A stretch of 64,000 bases of DNA from JBNJGB01 sp051747385 (GCA_051747385.1 JBNJGB010000034.1:3725-67724); one strand, 5' to 3'. Counted from the first letter of the stretch, positions 35,758 to 46,644 are shown. The notes: generated by a model not told the origin, from the sequence alone. A program made the numbers and translations.

Positions 35758-36435
35758 TCACGGCATGAAGGGCTCCCACAGGGCGCGGGCCAGCCGGGCG
35801 GCCCGCTCCGAGTCCGCCGCGATCGGCCCGCGCAGGTGGACCGTGAGCCGCTGCCCGTCGTAGCCCAGGCCTTCGAAGCTCCCCGCTGCCTCGCGGCTCA
35901 CCACCAGCAGGGCGGCCGTCACCTCCGGGTCCAGGATGGCGTCCACGCGGGGCTCGTCGCTGCTCTCCACGCGAAGGCGGCCGTCCAGGCGGGCCTCGAT
36001 CCGCGGGGCACGCTCGACCGGGGGACCTCCGACCGGGGCGCCGTCGGGATCCAGGGAGGGCGGAGCCGTGTCCCGGGGCCAGATCCGGAACGCCACGGGC
36101 GACTCGCCGATGGGCGTCGCGACGGCCACCCGGAGCGCGCCCTTCCGGTGGCTCGGCCGGACGGTCAGGGGCTGCATCCCGTCGTGCACGTGGACGCGCC
36201 CCGCCTCGCCCTCCCGGGCCCCGGGGAGCTCCAACCAGCGCGCCCGCAGGCCCTCCACGAGCCGGCGCCCCCTCCGCCGGGAGTCCCAGATGCGCCACAG
36301 CATCCAGAGGACCGCGACCCCGGCGATGGTCAGGGCCCAGGGCATGGCGTCGCGGCCGAGCAGGGCGGCCCCGAGCAGGGCGCCAAGGGCCACGCCGGCG
36401 GCGATGCGACGGTCGAACGAGGGGCGGGTGCTCAC
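35758..36435 (-). CDS. Membrane-anchored protein of unknown function
   Basis: 225 residues. Two hydrophobic segments (about residues 11-25, AAGVALGALLGAALLG, and 28-45, MPWALTIAGVAVLWMLW) form an N-terminal hairpin in the membrane, followed by a basic stretch and a globular region of about 170 residues. The latter has strand-rich pieces (PLTVRPSHRKGALRVAVATP, RLTVHLRGPI). No family was recognised. The GTG start overlaps the stop of the previous gene (GTGA), which fixes it and shows translational coupling. It is the last gene of the series that begins with the kinase. Confidence 0.78.
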   Translation of the reverse strand: MSTRPSFDRRIAAGVALGALLGAALLGRDAMPWALTIAGVAVLWMLWRIWDSRRRGRRLVEGLRARWLELPGAREGEAGRVHVHDGMQPLTVRPSHRKGALRVAVATPIGESPVAFRIWPRDTAPPSLDPDGAPVGGPPVERAPRIEARLDGRLRVESSDEPRVDAILDPEVTAALLVVSREAAGSFEGLGYDGQRLTVHLRGPIAADSERAARLARALWEPFMP

Positions 36436-38027
36436 GGGAGGAAGGGTAGCAGCAGATCCACGAAGCCCTCCTCGCCGGTGGTCCCCTTCGTCAGGAGCGT
36501 CGGCTCGCGATCCCCGTCGGATGCATCCGGGAGGTACAGCTCCACGGTCACGTCGGGCAGGAACGTCCCGTCCGGCGCGGCCACGGTGAGGTGCGCCAGG
36601 TCGGGCTCCCCGAGGCTCACGGACAGGTCGGTGTCCTGCGCCACCTCCTCGCCCCGCAGGAGCCGCGGCGGCGCGCCCGTGGTGGTGTCGGGCAGGACGC
36701 GGACGTCGTACGTCCCCGGGTCCACGCGGATCGCGAACCGCCCCTCCTCGTCCAGCACCTCCCGGAACGGCGCAGGGGCGATCACCAGGGTGTCTCCGGG
36801 CTCCCCCTCGACGCGTCGGGTGGCCCGTACGTTGCCCGACCGGACGGGCTCGCCGTCGACGTCTCGCACGACGCCCGCGAGGCGCGGCCGGGGATCCAGG
36901 GTGATCGTGGAGGGCTCGTCGTCGTCTACGTCCGCCGCCAGGTTGAGCTTCCGGATCCTCGTCGCGAACGTCTGGCCGGGCGGCACGCTCACGAGGACCT
37001 CCCACGCCCCCGGGAGGGCACGGAACCGCGCGATCCCGTCCTCGTCGGTCACCGCCGACCGCCGCAGGGTTCCTCCCTCCAGGTGGCCCACGAGAGCGAG
37101 GGACAGCCCGCTCGCCGGGGCGCCTCCCGGCGTCAGGACGCGCACCCGGCCCTGGAACTCCTCGACGCCCGCGGGCAGGGAGGGGACGGTCACGGCCAGG
37201 TCCTCGTCCGGCTCCACCCAGCCGGTCTCCCGGTCGGGGAAGATGGGGCCGTCCTCGGCGGCCTCCACGCGCAGCTTCACCTCGTCCGTGCCCGGGGGCA
37301 GGCGCGTGGAGAACGCACCCTTCACCGAGTCCGTGGTCAGCGCGGGCAGGGCGCGGCCGTCGGGGAGGCCGACCACCACGCGTGCACCGCCGATGGGCTC
37401 GTAGGTTTCGAAGCGGACGAACCCCTCGAGCGGCACGTACTCGGAGGCGGCCGGAAGCTCGACGTCGAACCGGCCGTCCACCACCTCCTCCGGGCCGAGC
37501 GTGAACGTGTGCGGGGGCGTCTCCCGGGGCTCGGGGCGGAAGGTGACCTCGTAGGTCCGCCGGGGCAGCAGGCGTAGCTCATAGCCGCGGCCCTGGGCGT
37601 CCAGGCCCTCCAGGGAGTGCGTCGTGAAGCGGTAGTCCTGTCCGGGGATGTCGCCGGGCGTGCGGGCCTCCAGGACGCCCGGGACGTTGGTGCCGAAGGC
37701 GTCCCCGGCGTGCCGGACGACCCCGTGGAGCGCAGCGGGCTCCACCAGGGTGATCTGGAGGGCGGGCCCCTCGGACATGCGCACGAGGGGGACCTGCTGT
37801 TGGAGCAGGCCGGAGCCGGGCGGCGGCAGGATGCGCGCCTGGACCTCCAGGCTGCTCGTCCCCTCCACGACGCAGTGCCCGAATGCGCAGGCCCGGCCCT
37901 CGACGCAGTCCTCGGCCGACCGGCAGGCCGGGGCCTCTTCGGCCACCTCCACGTCCCCGCACGCCCCGGCGAGGAGGGCCGACAGGAGGACGAGCGTCAC
38001 CGTGATCGGGATCAGCCTTCGCAGCAC
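36432..38027 (-). CDS. Lipoprotein with carboxypeptidase-regulatory-like repeats
   Basis: 531 residues. A GTG start with GGAGGGCAC upstream opens a lipoprotein signal (LLSALLAGAC, Cys23). A short Cys-rich stretch (CRSAEDCVEGRACAFGHCVV) resembles the tag seen on many myxobacterial surface lipoproteins. The remainder consists of several Ig-like beta domains of the carboxypeptidase-regulatory / CNA-B type (RLAGVVRDVDGEPVRSGNVRA, GRFAIRVDPGTYDVRVLP), usually involved in binding or spacing at the surface. It overlaps the upstream small lipoprotein by 16 bases and the downstream membrane protein by 4. Confidence 0.83.
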   Translation of the reverse strand: MLRRLIPITVTLVLLSALLAGACGDVEVAEEAPACRSAEDCVEGRACAFGHCVVEGTSSLEVQARILPPPGSGLLQQQVPLVRMSEGPALQITLVEPAALHGVVRHAGDAFGTNVPGVLEARTPGDIPGQDYRFTTHSLEGLDAQGRGYELRLLPRRTYEVTFRPEPRETPPHTFTLGPEEVVDGRFDVELPAASEYVPLEGFVRFETYEPIGGARVVVGLPDGRALPALTTDSVKGAFSTRLPPGTDEVKLRVEAAEDGPIFPDRETGWVEPDEDLAVTVPSLPAGVEEFQGRVRVLTPGGAPASGLSLALVGHLEGGTLRRSAVTDEDGIARFRALPGAWEVLVSVPPGQTFATRIRKLNLAADVDDDEPSTITLDPRPRLAGVVRDVDGEPVRSGNVRATRRVEGEPGDTLVIAPAPFREVLDEEGRFAIRVDPGTYDVRVLPDTTTGAPPRLLRGEEVAQDTDLSVSLGEPDLAHLTVAAPDGTFLPDVTVELYLPDASDGDREPTLLTKGTTGEEGFVDLLLPFLP

Positions 38028-38479
38028 GTGCCCTCCGCGATCTCCACGAACCAGCGTAGGATCACCAGGTCGCCGTCGTCCGTGGTCTGGCGGGCGCCCT
38101 GGGCGTCGAAGCCCACGGGCGGCCGATCCATGACGACGGCCTCGACCAGCACGCTGTCCTCGGTCCGGATCGTCGGGTTGCACGGGTCGAGGTCGAAGTC
38201 CGGACCGTCGTCGTCCGGGACCCCCTGCTCGCCCTCGGTGAAGTCCACGAACCAGAACACGAACAGGCGGTCGTCGTCCGGATCGCTGATGGCGGGGCCG
38301 ATGCGGAACTCCTCGATGGTGGAGGGGCAGCTTCGGACCGCCGCGACCGCGCCCTCCGGGGGCGCGACCAGGTCGTCGCGCACCTGGATCGGGCGGTTGT
38401 CCTGGGGGTCGACCTCGTAGTCGGGGATCGGGCAGCCCGTGAGGGTCATCACCGCCACCTTCAGCAAGAGGCGTGCCAC
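38012..38479 (-). CDS. Small lipoprotein of unknown function
   Basis: 155 residues from a GTG start. A short signal (ARLLLKVAVMTLTGC, Cys16) leads to an Asp/Pro-rich mature protein with two strand-rich parts (LFVFWFVDFTEGEQ, LVILRWFVEIAEGTCC) that look like a repeated motif, each ending in a W/F-V-x-F/I pattern. No family was recognised. An ATG at 38459 is an alternative start, but it would leave too short a signal. It sits between the sigma54 activator and the regulatory-like lipoprotein and overlaps the latter. Confidence 0.75.
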   Translation of the reverse strand: MARLLLKVAVMTLTGCPIPDYEVDPQDNRPIQVRDDLVAPPEGAVAAVRSCPSTIEEFRIGPAISDPDDDRLFVFWFVDFTEGEQGVPDDDGPDFDLDPCNPTIRTEDSVLVEAVVMDRPPVGFDAQGARQTTDDGDLVILRWFVEIAEGTCCEG

Positions 38480-38565
38480 ACCGCTGCGCCGGCGGAGCGT
38501 CCCGGTGCTCCTGGGATTCTCACCGCTCGGCCCGGGCGATCCGGGCGCGCACCCTGACAGCAGTG

Positions 38566-40359
<1,794 letters not shown>

Positions 40360-40398
40360 GCTGCTCCAGGGCGGAATGCCTGCCGCGGCGGGACGCTG

Positions 40399-40427
40399 AT
40401 TCTAATGACGCAGGGCAGGGGCGTCCA
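40399..40427 (-). promoter_or_regulatory. Probable promoter of the sigma54 activator gene
   Basis: On the minus strand, TGGACG (40422-40427), 17 bases, TAGAAT (40399-40404); the -10 matches consensus at 5 of 6. It lies 40 bases before the ATG, in the 133-base gap after the envelope-protein gene. It would let the activator be made independently of the kinase. Confidence 0.5.
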
Positions 40428-40492
40428 CGTCGGACACGGTGTCCCGGGTGGAAAGCGGTGTCGCCACGACCACGACCACGAGGAGATCGTGA

Positions 40493-41386
40493 TCAGAACT
40501 CCCCGGACACCCCGAGCCCGAGCCCCCGGGCCGACGGGCCGAACCTCAGCCGGACGCCCGTCTCCTCGCCCCCCGGCAGCTCGTCCCGGTCGAGGACCTC
40601 GAACTCGCGCCGCACCTCCCGGCGGGGCGGGCGGTTGGCGAACCCGTCCGCGATGCTGTAGCCCCAGCTCCCCAGGAACACCGCGCTGCCGGCCCACCAC
40701 ATGGCCCGGAGCAGTCGCGCCTGCCCTTCGTCTCCCGGCGGCACGCGGTCGGTGCCGCCGATCTTCAGGGACTCGACCCCGACCCAGGCGCCGATGTTCA
40801 GGGCCAGACCCACACCCTGGAGCACCGCGACCAGGGTCCCCTTGGGGAACTGGTCGTTGGCGAACTGGCCGACGCCGAAGGGCATCAGGTACGCCACGGT
40901 GGGGGCCTGCCGCTCCGTGACCGTCCGCACGAGGGTCAGACGCGGCCCGCCCTCTCGCGGCTCGGCCCGCCCGGGGCCGATGAAGCCGAGCTTCTCGAGG
41001 CGGCGCTTCTCCCTGTCGAAGAAGGTGATCAGCTCCCGAGGATAGAACAGGGGATCCATCTCGTGGTCCGGATCCTCCTTCAGGAGCGACGAGAACGTCA
41101 GCCGCGCGGCGTCCATGGCCCCGGTGAACCAGTAGCTGGCGCCGAGCCACTCCAGCACCTGGGCCTCCAGTGGCGAGTCGTCCAGGCGCCCCTCCGCGAC
41201 GAGGGGCTGGAGCAGGCGGATGGTCCGCTCGTAGTCCTGGTAGCGGAAGGCCTCCTCGGCCGCGTCGAGCCGCGCGGTGAGGTCGTCCTCTCCCTCGGGC
41301 GGGTCGCCGGGCTGCGCGAGCACGCCGGCTGCCGTGGCCAGCACCACGACGACGGCGAGCAGGCACGGCGCGACGCTCCGGACCAT
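40493..41386 (-). CDS. Exported TPR-like envelope protein
   Basis: 297 residues. It has a signal peptide (LLAVVVVLATAAGVLAQ), then helical TPR-like repeats (RLDAAEEAFRYQDYERTIRLL, EWLGASYWFTGAMDAARLTF), a charged linker (FDREKRRLEKLG), and a C-terminal half with LMPFGVGQFANDQFPKGTL and hydrophobic helices. That arrangement is typical of a group of uncharacterised Myxococcota envelope proteins with a 'P-F-G-x-G-Q-F' motif. The ATG at 41384-41386 overlaps the kinase stop (TGATG), and a GTG one codon earlier is also possible. Coupling to the kinase suggests a shared envelope role. Confidence 0.8.
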   Translation of the reverse strand: MVRSVAPCLLAVVVVLATAAGVLAQPGDPPEGEDDLTARLDAAEEAFRYQDYERTIRLLQPLVAEGRLDDSPLEAQVLEWLGASYWFTGAMDAARLTFSSLLKEDPDHEMDPLFYPRELITFFDREKRRLEKLGFIGPGRAEPREGGPRLTLVRTVTERQAPTVAYLMPFGVGQFANDQFPKGTLVAVLQGVGLALNIGAWVGVESLKIGGTDRVPPGDEGQARLLRAMWWAGSAVFLGSWGYSIADGFANRPPRREVRREFEVLDRDELPGGEETGVRLRFGPSARGLGLGVSGEF

Positions 41387-43233
41387 CACTCCGCGACCTG
41401 GTGCACCCTGGCCTTGGGCTTGATCACGAACTGTCGCTTCCAGACGTGGCCGTCATCGAACGTCACGGTGATCCGCCCGACCTTGGGAGAGTGGGATCGC
41501 ACGGGCACAACATACGGCGTTCCACACGGACCGTACACCTCCCCGTCGATGGACACCTCTCCGCCCTCGCACTCGATCTCGACCACGGCCGGCGGATACT
41601 CGAACTGCAGGTGCCGGCGTACGGGGCGGTCGCCGGGGCCGTCCTCCACCTCGAAGCGCACGATCTTCGGATCGCAGCCCGGACAGCCCGGGTGCGTCAG
41701 GATGGCCCGATGGGTGCCGGGCGTGAGCCGCAGGTCGCCGCCGGGCTTCACGGGCTGGCCGTCGACCGACAGCTTCACGGCGGGAGGCTCCACGGTCAGC
41801 AGGACCGGCAGCGTCTCGGGCTCGGGGTCGGGTCGCCGGACGCGGCGTGGCCGCTCCCGCACCACCTTGCGCACGGGGCGGGCCCTCGGGCGGGCCAGCG
41901 CCCCGGCCCGCACGGTGACGTCCGCGATGGCACGCCCGGCGACGAGGCCGGCGTCCGTGGGGGGCGGCGAGGGGACCACCGGCTCCGGGGCCTCGAACCG
42001 TGGAGGCTCCCTGGGGACGGAGGTCGGCGTCAGGACGCGACCCGTCCCGGGCTGCGCCGCGCCGCCGCCGTTCAAGAGCGGCCAGGCGGACCAGAGACCG
42101 CCCCCGGCGCCCCCGACGACGAGCAGGGCCAGCAGGATGGTCAGGAGTCTCCTGCGGCGCAGGCCCGAGTGAAGCTCCCGGAGCCGCTCCAGGGCCTCCG
42201 TGTTGTCCGGGTCCAGGGTGAGGACCCGCCCGTAGGCCTCCAGCGCCAGGTGGCGGCGCCCCTCGGTCCACTCCAGGTCGCCCAGGGAGAGCATGGCGCC
42301 CACCAGGCGCTCGGACAGGCTGCGCTGATAGCCCCGGCGGTCGGTCATCCAGCTCCGAAGCTCGGCCTCCATGTGCGTGAGGCCACGCCGGGCCAGCCAC
42401 TCCCGGAGGTCCTCCGCGAGGGCCTCCACCGTGGCGTAGCGGCGTTCCGGGTCCACCTGGAGGCAGCGGCCGATGATCTCCGACAGGCCGCTGTTCACGT
42501 GCGGGTTGATGCGGCGCGGGTCGTCGTAGCGGCCCTCGACGATGCGCTTGAGGATGCCGTGGGGCGTCGGGGCGTCGAAGGGCAGCGAGCCGCCCGTGGC
42601 CGCCGCGTAGAGCACCGTGCCCAGCGCCCACACGTCCGCGCGCCGGTCCAGGACGCCGTCGCCCTCGATCTGCTCGGGCGACATGTGGGCCGGGGAGCCC
42701 ACGAGGGTCCCCGTGATGGTCATGGACTCCAGGCCGACGATCTGCGCGATGCCGAAGTCCGTGAGCTTCACCACCCCGTCTCGTCCCACCAGGATGTTCT
42801 CCGGCTTCACGTCCCGGTGGACGATGTCGTGCCGGTGGGCGTGGGCCAGGGCCTCCGCGACACCGACGACCACCATGGCGCCGATCTCCGGGAGGACGGG
42901 CTCGCCCTCCCGCAGGAGCGCGGACAGGGGCGCGCCCTCCACCAGCTCGGTGACCAGGTAGTTCAGGTCGTCCCGGCTCGACGAGTAGTCGTAGATCTCC
43001 GGGATGTTGTGGTGCGTGAGGCGCGCCACGGCGCGGGCCTCGCGGGAGAAGCGCTCCCGGGCGTCCGGATCCCTGGCCAGGTGTCGGTGCATGACCTTCA
43101 CGGCCACGTCCCGATCCAGGTACTCGTCGTGGCCCCGGTAGACCACGCTCATGCCGCCCTGGCCGATCTCCTCCAGGATCCGATACTTCTCGATCCGCTC
43201 GAGCATCTCGTCCGAGGTCCCGCGGTCCCGCAC
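41386..43233 (-). CDS. Transmembrane Ser/Thr protein kinase with PEGA-like sensor region
   Basis: 615 residues. The kinase domain (17-285) is complete: glycine loop GQGGMS, Lys46 (VAVKVM), Asp141 in HRDVKPEN, Asp159 in DFGIAQ, and GSPAHMSPEQ. A TPR-like helical stretch (320-355) precedes one membrane helix (363-385), and the outer part is Pro-rich, then beta-rich with PEGA-like segments (VEPPAVKLSVDGQPV, EIECEGGEVSIDGEVYG) and a CPGC pair. This is the PknB-style layout in which the outer part senses cell-wall or surface state. The start is GTG with GGAGACGGG upstream. It heads the signalling and envelope series. Confidence 0.94.
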   Translation of the reverse strand: MRDRGTSDEMLERIEKYRILEEIGQGGMSVVYRGHDEYLDRDVAVKVMHRHLARDPDARERFSREARAVARLTHHNIPEIYDYSSSRDDLNYLVTELVEGAPLSALLREGEPVLPEIGAMVVVGVAEALAHAHRHDIVHRDVKPENILVGRDGVVKLTDFGIAQIVGLESMTITGTLVGSPAHMSPEQIEGDGVLDRRADVWALGTVLYAAATGGSLPFDAPTPHGILKRIVEGRYDDPRRINPHVNSGLSEIIGRCLQVDPERRYATVEALAEDLREWLARRGLTHMEAELRSWMTDRRGYQRSLSERLVGAMLSLGDLEWTEGRRHLALEAYGRVLTLDPDNTEALERLRELHSGLRRRRLLTILLALLVVGGAGGGLWSAWPLLNGGGAAQPGTGRVLTPTSVPREPPRFEAPEPVVPSPPPTDAGLVAGRAIADVTVRAGALARPRARPVRKVVRERPRRVRRPDPEPETLPVLLTVEPPAVKLSVDGQPVKPGGDLRLTPGTHRAILTHPGCPGCDPKIVRFEVEDGPGDRPVRRHLQFEYPPAVVEIECEGGEVSIDGEVYGPCGTPYVVPVRSHSPKVGRITVTFDDGHVWKRQFVIKPKARVHQVAE

Positions 43234-43352
43234 TGATCCCCGTCTCCGGTGGGGAGCACACGTACGGCACCCGTCCCGCCGGAGCGCATCGTTTCACAGG
43301 GGCGGGAGGTTTGCAAAAGCGGCGCGGGCCGCGGTCTGGACAGACGGGAGGG

Positions 43353-45140
43353 CTACTCCTCGCGCTCGGACTCGAGCTTGCGGATGTGGAGCTCCCGGAG
43401 CTGCTCGGAGCCCACCTCGCTCGGCGCGTCGCACATGACGTCGGTGGCCTTCTGCGTCTTCGGGAAGGCGATGACGTCGCGGATGGACTCGGCGCCCGCC
43501 AGGAGCATCACCAGCCGGTCCAGGCCCAGGGCGATGCCGCCGTGGGGCGGGGTGCCGTAGCCCAGGGCGTCCAGGAGGAAGCCGAACTTCCGCTGCGCCT
43601 CCTCCTCGGTCAGGCCCAGGAGCTCGAAGACCTTCCGCTGCACGCCCTGGTCGTGGATACGGATGGAGCCGCCGCCGAGCTCCGTGCCGTTCAGCACGAT
43701 GTCGTAGGCGAGCGACCGGACCCGCGTGGGATCCTCGTCCAGCAGGGGGATGTCCTGCGGGCGCGGCGCCGTGAAGGGGTGGTGCTTGCTGTCGTAGCGG
43801 CCCGCCTCCACCTCCTCCTCGAACAGGGGGAAGTCCGTGACCCAGCAGAACTTCAGCTCGTCTTCGTCGATGAGGCCCAGCTTCTCGCCGACGGCGAGGC
43901 GCAGGTGGGCCAGCGCGTCGTGGGCCACCGTCCACGTGTCGGCCACGAAGCACAGCAGGTCGCCAGGCTCCAGGTCGCAGCGCTCGGTGAGGTCCGCCTG
44001 GACGTCGTCCGGAAAGAACTTTGCGATGGGGCCCTGCCAGCGATCCGGCTGGATCTTGATCCAGGCCATCCCCTTGGCGCCGTACCGGCTGGCCACGTCC
44101 GCCAGCTTGTCGATCTCCGCGCGGGAGAGCTTCGCGCCGCCCTTGGCGTTCAGGGCCTTCACGATGCCGCCGGACTTCAGGACCTGCTGGAAGACGCGGA
44201 AGTCGGTGCGCCCGACGATGTCGCCCACGTCCCGAAGCTCCAGGCCGAAGCGCAGGTCCGGGCGGTCGATGCCGAAGCGCTCCATGGCCTCCTGGTAGGT
44301 GAGGCGCGGGATCTCGCCGACCTCGACGCCCTTCGTCTCCTTCCAGACGCGCCGGACCAGGCCGTCGATGATGTCGAAGACGTCCTGCTCGGAGATGAAG
44401 CTCATCTCCACGTCCACCTGGGTGAACTCGGGCTGCCGGTCGGCGCGCAGGTCCTCGTCGCGGAAGCAGCGGCAGATCTGGAAGTACCGGTCGTAGCCCG
44501 AGACCATGAAGATCTGCTTGAAGATCTGCGGCGACTGGGGGAGCGCGTAGAAGTGGCCCGGGTGCACGCGGCTGGGCACCAGGTAGTCCCGGGCCCCCTC
44601 CGGCGTGCTCTTCGTGAGGATGGGCGTCTCCAGGTCCAGGAAGCCGAGGTCGCTCAGGTAGTTGCGGGTGATCTGCGTCACCTGGTGGCGCAGGATGAGG
44701 TTCCGCTGCAGCGGCCCCCGGCGCAGGTCCAGGTAGCGGTACTGAAGCCGCAGGTTCTCGTTGGCCTCGACCCGCTCCGAGACGGGGAAGGGCGGGGTGG
44801 CCGCCCTGTTGAAGACCTCCAGGTGGGTCGCCTCCACCTCGACGGCGCCCGTGGGCATCTTCTCGTTTTCGTTGCGGCCGCGGTCCACGACCGTGCCGCG
44901 GACGCCGATCACCCACTCGGAGCGCAGGGCGTCGGCGGCCTCGTGGACCTCCGCGTCCACCGCGGGGTCGAACTTCACCTGGCTCAGGCCGTAGCGATCC
45001 CGCAGGTCCACGAAGATGCAGCCGCCGTGGTCCCGGTAGTTCTGCACCCAGCCCATCAGGACGACGGTCTCGCCCACGTCCGCGCGCCGGAGGGCGCCGC
45101 AGTCGTGGGTACGCTTCCACTCGGTCAGGAACTGGCTCAC
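43353..45140 (-). CDS. aspS: Aspartate-tRNA ligase
   Basis: 595 residues, the bacterial type with an anticodon-binding OB domain (about 1-105), a class II catalytic core and the GAD insert (about 290-420). Motifs are MGWVQNYRDHGG, FLDLETPILTKSTPEGARDYLVP (quoted in part), PQSPQIFKQ, RCFRDEDLRADRQPEFTQVD and GLDRL near the end. The GTG at 45140 is chosen because GGAGG lies 6 bases before it; a GTG two codons earlier would abut the ribosome site. In some bacteria this enzyme also charges tRNA-Asn; whether it does here cannot be told. Its cognate tRNA-Asp gene is the next gene upstream on the same strand. Confidence 0.96.
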   Translation of the reverse strand: MSQFLTEWKRTHDCGALRRADVGETVVLMGWVQNYRDHGGCIFVDLRDRYGLSQVKFDPAVDAEVHEAADALRSEWVIGVRGTVVDRGRNENEKMPTGAVEVEATHLEVFNRAATPPFPVSERVEANENLRLQYRYLDLRRGPLQRNLILRHQVTQITRNYLSDLGFLDLETPILTKSTPEGARDYLVPSRVHPGHFYALPQSPQIFKQIFMVSGYDRYFQICRCFRDEDLRADRQPEFTQVDVEMSFISEQDVFDIIDGLVRRVWKETKGVEVGEIPRLTYQEAMERFGIDRPDLRFGLELRDVGDIVGRTDFRVFQQVLKSGGIVKALNAKGGAKLSRAEIDKLADVASRYGAKGMAWIKIQPDRWQGPIAKFFPDDVQADLTERCDLEPGDLLCFVADTWTVAHDALAHLRLAVGEKLGLIDEDELKFCWVTDFPLFEEEVEAGRYDSKHHPFTAPRPQDIPLLDEDPTRVRSLAYDIVLNGTELGGGSIRIHDQGVQRKVFELLGLTEEEAQRKFGFLLDALGYGTPPHGGIALGLDRLVMLLAGAESIRDVIAFPKTQKATDVMCDAPSEVGSEQLRELHIRKLESEREE

Positions 45141-45280
45141 GGACACCCTCCAGGGCGGGTCTCGGCGAAGGGCGGGAAACGTAGCGCGGGCACCCCTCCG
45201 CGTCAAAGCAAGGCTGCACGCCCTCCGCGGGTGGCACCGGAGCGCGGCCCGGCGAGGTCGGCCGAGGGGATCCCCGGACG

Positions 45281-45314
45281 TGAGAAAGGCCCGCAGGTCG
45301 GAACCTGCGGGCCT
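45281..45314 (-). terminator. Rho-independent terminator of the tRNA operon
   Basis: A perfect 12-bp stem (AGGCCCGCAGGT at 45287-45298 and its complement at 45303-45314) with a 4-base loop, followed on the minus strand by TTCTC. It lies 7 bases beyond the tRNA-Asp CCA end and separates the tRNAs from aspS. Confidence 0.8.
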
Positions 45315-45322
45315 CCTCGATG

Positions 45323-45397
<75 letters not shown>

Positions 45398-45438
45398 ATG
45401 CGGTATCCCCTCGTAAGGGCTTCTCGACGGGTTGTCAA

Positions 45439-45512
45439 TGGGCGAAACAGGACTCGAACCTGTGACATCCTGCGTGTAAGGCAGGCGCTCTGACCAGCTG
45501 AGCTATTCGCCC
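45439..45512 (-). tRNA. tRNA-Val (TAC)
   Basis: A 74-base cloverleaf on the minus strand with a 7-bp acceptor (GGGCGAA/TTCGCCC), D-arm AGCTCAGCTGGTCAGAGC, anticodon loop CTTACAC with anticodon TAC, and T-arm ACAGGTTCGAGTCCTGT. CCA is not encoded (TTG follows), unlike the neighbouring tRNA-Asp. It is first in the two-tRNA operon. Confidence 0.96.
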
Positions 45513-45544
45513 GGAGCCGGCGCCCCTCGGCGACGGCGAGAGGG

Positions 45545-45573
45545 CTTATGGCAAAGGCGCTCGGGCGTGTCAA
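45545..45573 (-). promoter_or_regulatory. Promoter of the tRNA-Val/tRNA-Asp operon
   Basis: On the minus strand, TTGACA (45568-45573), 17 bases, CATAAG (45545-45550), about 33 bases before the tRNA-Val 5' end. It has a perfect -35 and a T-tract just upstream (TTTTTTGG). Confidence 0.7.
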
Positions 45574-45657
45574 ACCAAAAAACGCACCCGCCCCGCGCGG
45601 CGCCATCGGAAGGATACGGAAGCACATGCGTTTCCACCTCGAGTGCGGCTGGGCGCG

Positions 45658-45927
45658 TCACGTGGGCTCGTCGCCCTCGCTCGCCGGAGCCATCCCGCGA
45701 ATCCGGATGCCGCCGAACCCGCGAGAGGGCGCGGCCCCCAGGCGGACGACCCAGCCTCGGGCCCAGACCCGGTCGTAGCGCCGGAGCCGCCCGCAGGCCC
45801 GCTGCACGTCCTCGAGGGTGGCGTCTTCGGGGATCGCGGCGGTGGCGTTGACTCCCGGGCGGAGCGGGCCGGCGGCGTGCGCGAGATGACCACCGCCGTC
45901 ACGGACCTCGACTGCGCCTCGTGTCAC
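45658..45927 (-). CDS. Short hypothetical protein
   Basis: 89 residues from a GTG start. Third-position GC is very high through the frame (for example the stretch encoding PEDATLEDVQRACGRLRRYD), which supports real coding. The predicted protein has a helical middle and a strand-rich, Gly/Arg-rich end (VWARGWVVRLGAAPSRGFGG). No family, signal or ribosome site was recognised. The frame stays open to 46077, so the start is uncertain and it might be a gene remnant. Confidence 0.4.
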   Translation of the reverse strand: MTRGAVEVRDGGGHLAHAAGPLRPGVNATAAIPEDATLEDVQRACGRLRRYDRVWARGWVVRLGAAPSRGFGGIRIRGMAPASEGDEPT

Positions 45928-46052
45928 ACGGCCGAGGGCGCGGGTGGGGCCCAGGGGCGGATCGTTGCGCCCTGACGGAGCCGAGCGCGGTTGCCGGGTG
46001 AGATGCGGCGTCCGGGACGCTATGCTCGCGGCGTACCGACCGAGGTGACCCG

Positions 46053-46505
46053 ATGAGCGCAAGCGCAGTCGCCGCATCCCTGCTGGCCTCCACCCTCCTC
46101 GTGGTGTCCGGCTGCGCCACCGCGAGGAGCGACGCGGAGCTGGCCCCGGGCGAGCCTCCGGTCGTGGAGGAGCTGGCGAAGAGCAGCCACAGCTGGGACC
46201 GCGCGCGCCTGCCGGCGTACCCGGAGGGCCGGCAGGAGGTGACCATCCTCCGGATCACCATCCCGCCTGGCACCCGGCTGCACACCCACGAGCACCCCGT
46301 CATCAACGCCGGCGTGCTCCTCAGCGGCCACCTCACCGTGGTGAAGCGCGACGGCGCGACGCTGCAGCTCGAGGCCGGGGACCCGATCGTCGAGCTGGTC
46401 GACACCGCGCACTACGGCTTCAACCCCGGCGACGTCCCGGCGGAGATCGTCGTGTTCTACGCCGGGGTGGTGGACCAGCCGATCACGGTCTTCGCGCCGG
46501 ACTGA
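46053..46505 (+). CDS. Cupin-domain lipoprotein
   Basis: 150 residues. The ATG follows CGAGGTGACCCG. The signal ends LVVSGC (Cys21). The mature protein is a single cupin barrel: ITIPPGTRLHTHEHPVINAGVLLSGHLTV holds the metal-binding His set (quoted in part), and LEAGDPIVELVDTAHYGFN the second motif. Cupin lipoproteins of this size often bind a small molecule or metal; the ligand is unknown. It is a single gene, convergent with ssrA. Confidence 0.87.
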   Translation: MSASAVAASLLASTLLVVSGCATARSDAELAPGEPPVVEELAKSSHSWDRARLPAYPEGRQEVTILRITIPPGTRLHTHEHPVINAGVLLSGHLTVVKRDGATLQLEAGDPIVELVDTAHYGFNPGDVPAEIVVFYAGVVDQPITVFAPD

Positions 46506-46617
46506 GGGTCGGCGTGATCCCGCCGATCGGTAAGGCGGGCACGGTGACCTCGATCTCGGGGGCACCAGGGGAGGCCGGATGACCCTGGCGGCTCCATGGT
46601 GGCCCCACGAAGATCGA

Positions 46618-46644
46618 AGCCGCCGGGTCGGCGACCCGACGGCT
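46618..46644 (-). terminator. Probable ssrA terminator
   Basis: A 12-bp stem with one mismatch (AGCCGTCGGGTC / GACCCGGCGGCT read on the minus strand) and a 3-base loop, 29 bases beyond the tmRNA CCA end. The following TTCGATCTTCG is only a weak T-tract. Confidence 0.5.

Noticed and set aside
45880..45975. A CxxCH heme-like motif (DCASCHTAEGA) in a short plus-strand frame
   Set aside because: The frame lacks a signal peptide and ends within 20 residues after the motif. The opposite strand has better codon use there, so a cytochrome is not supported.
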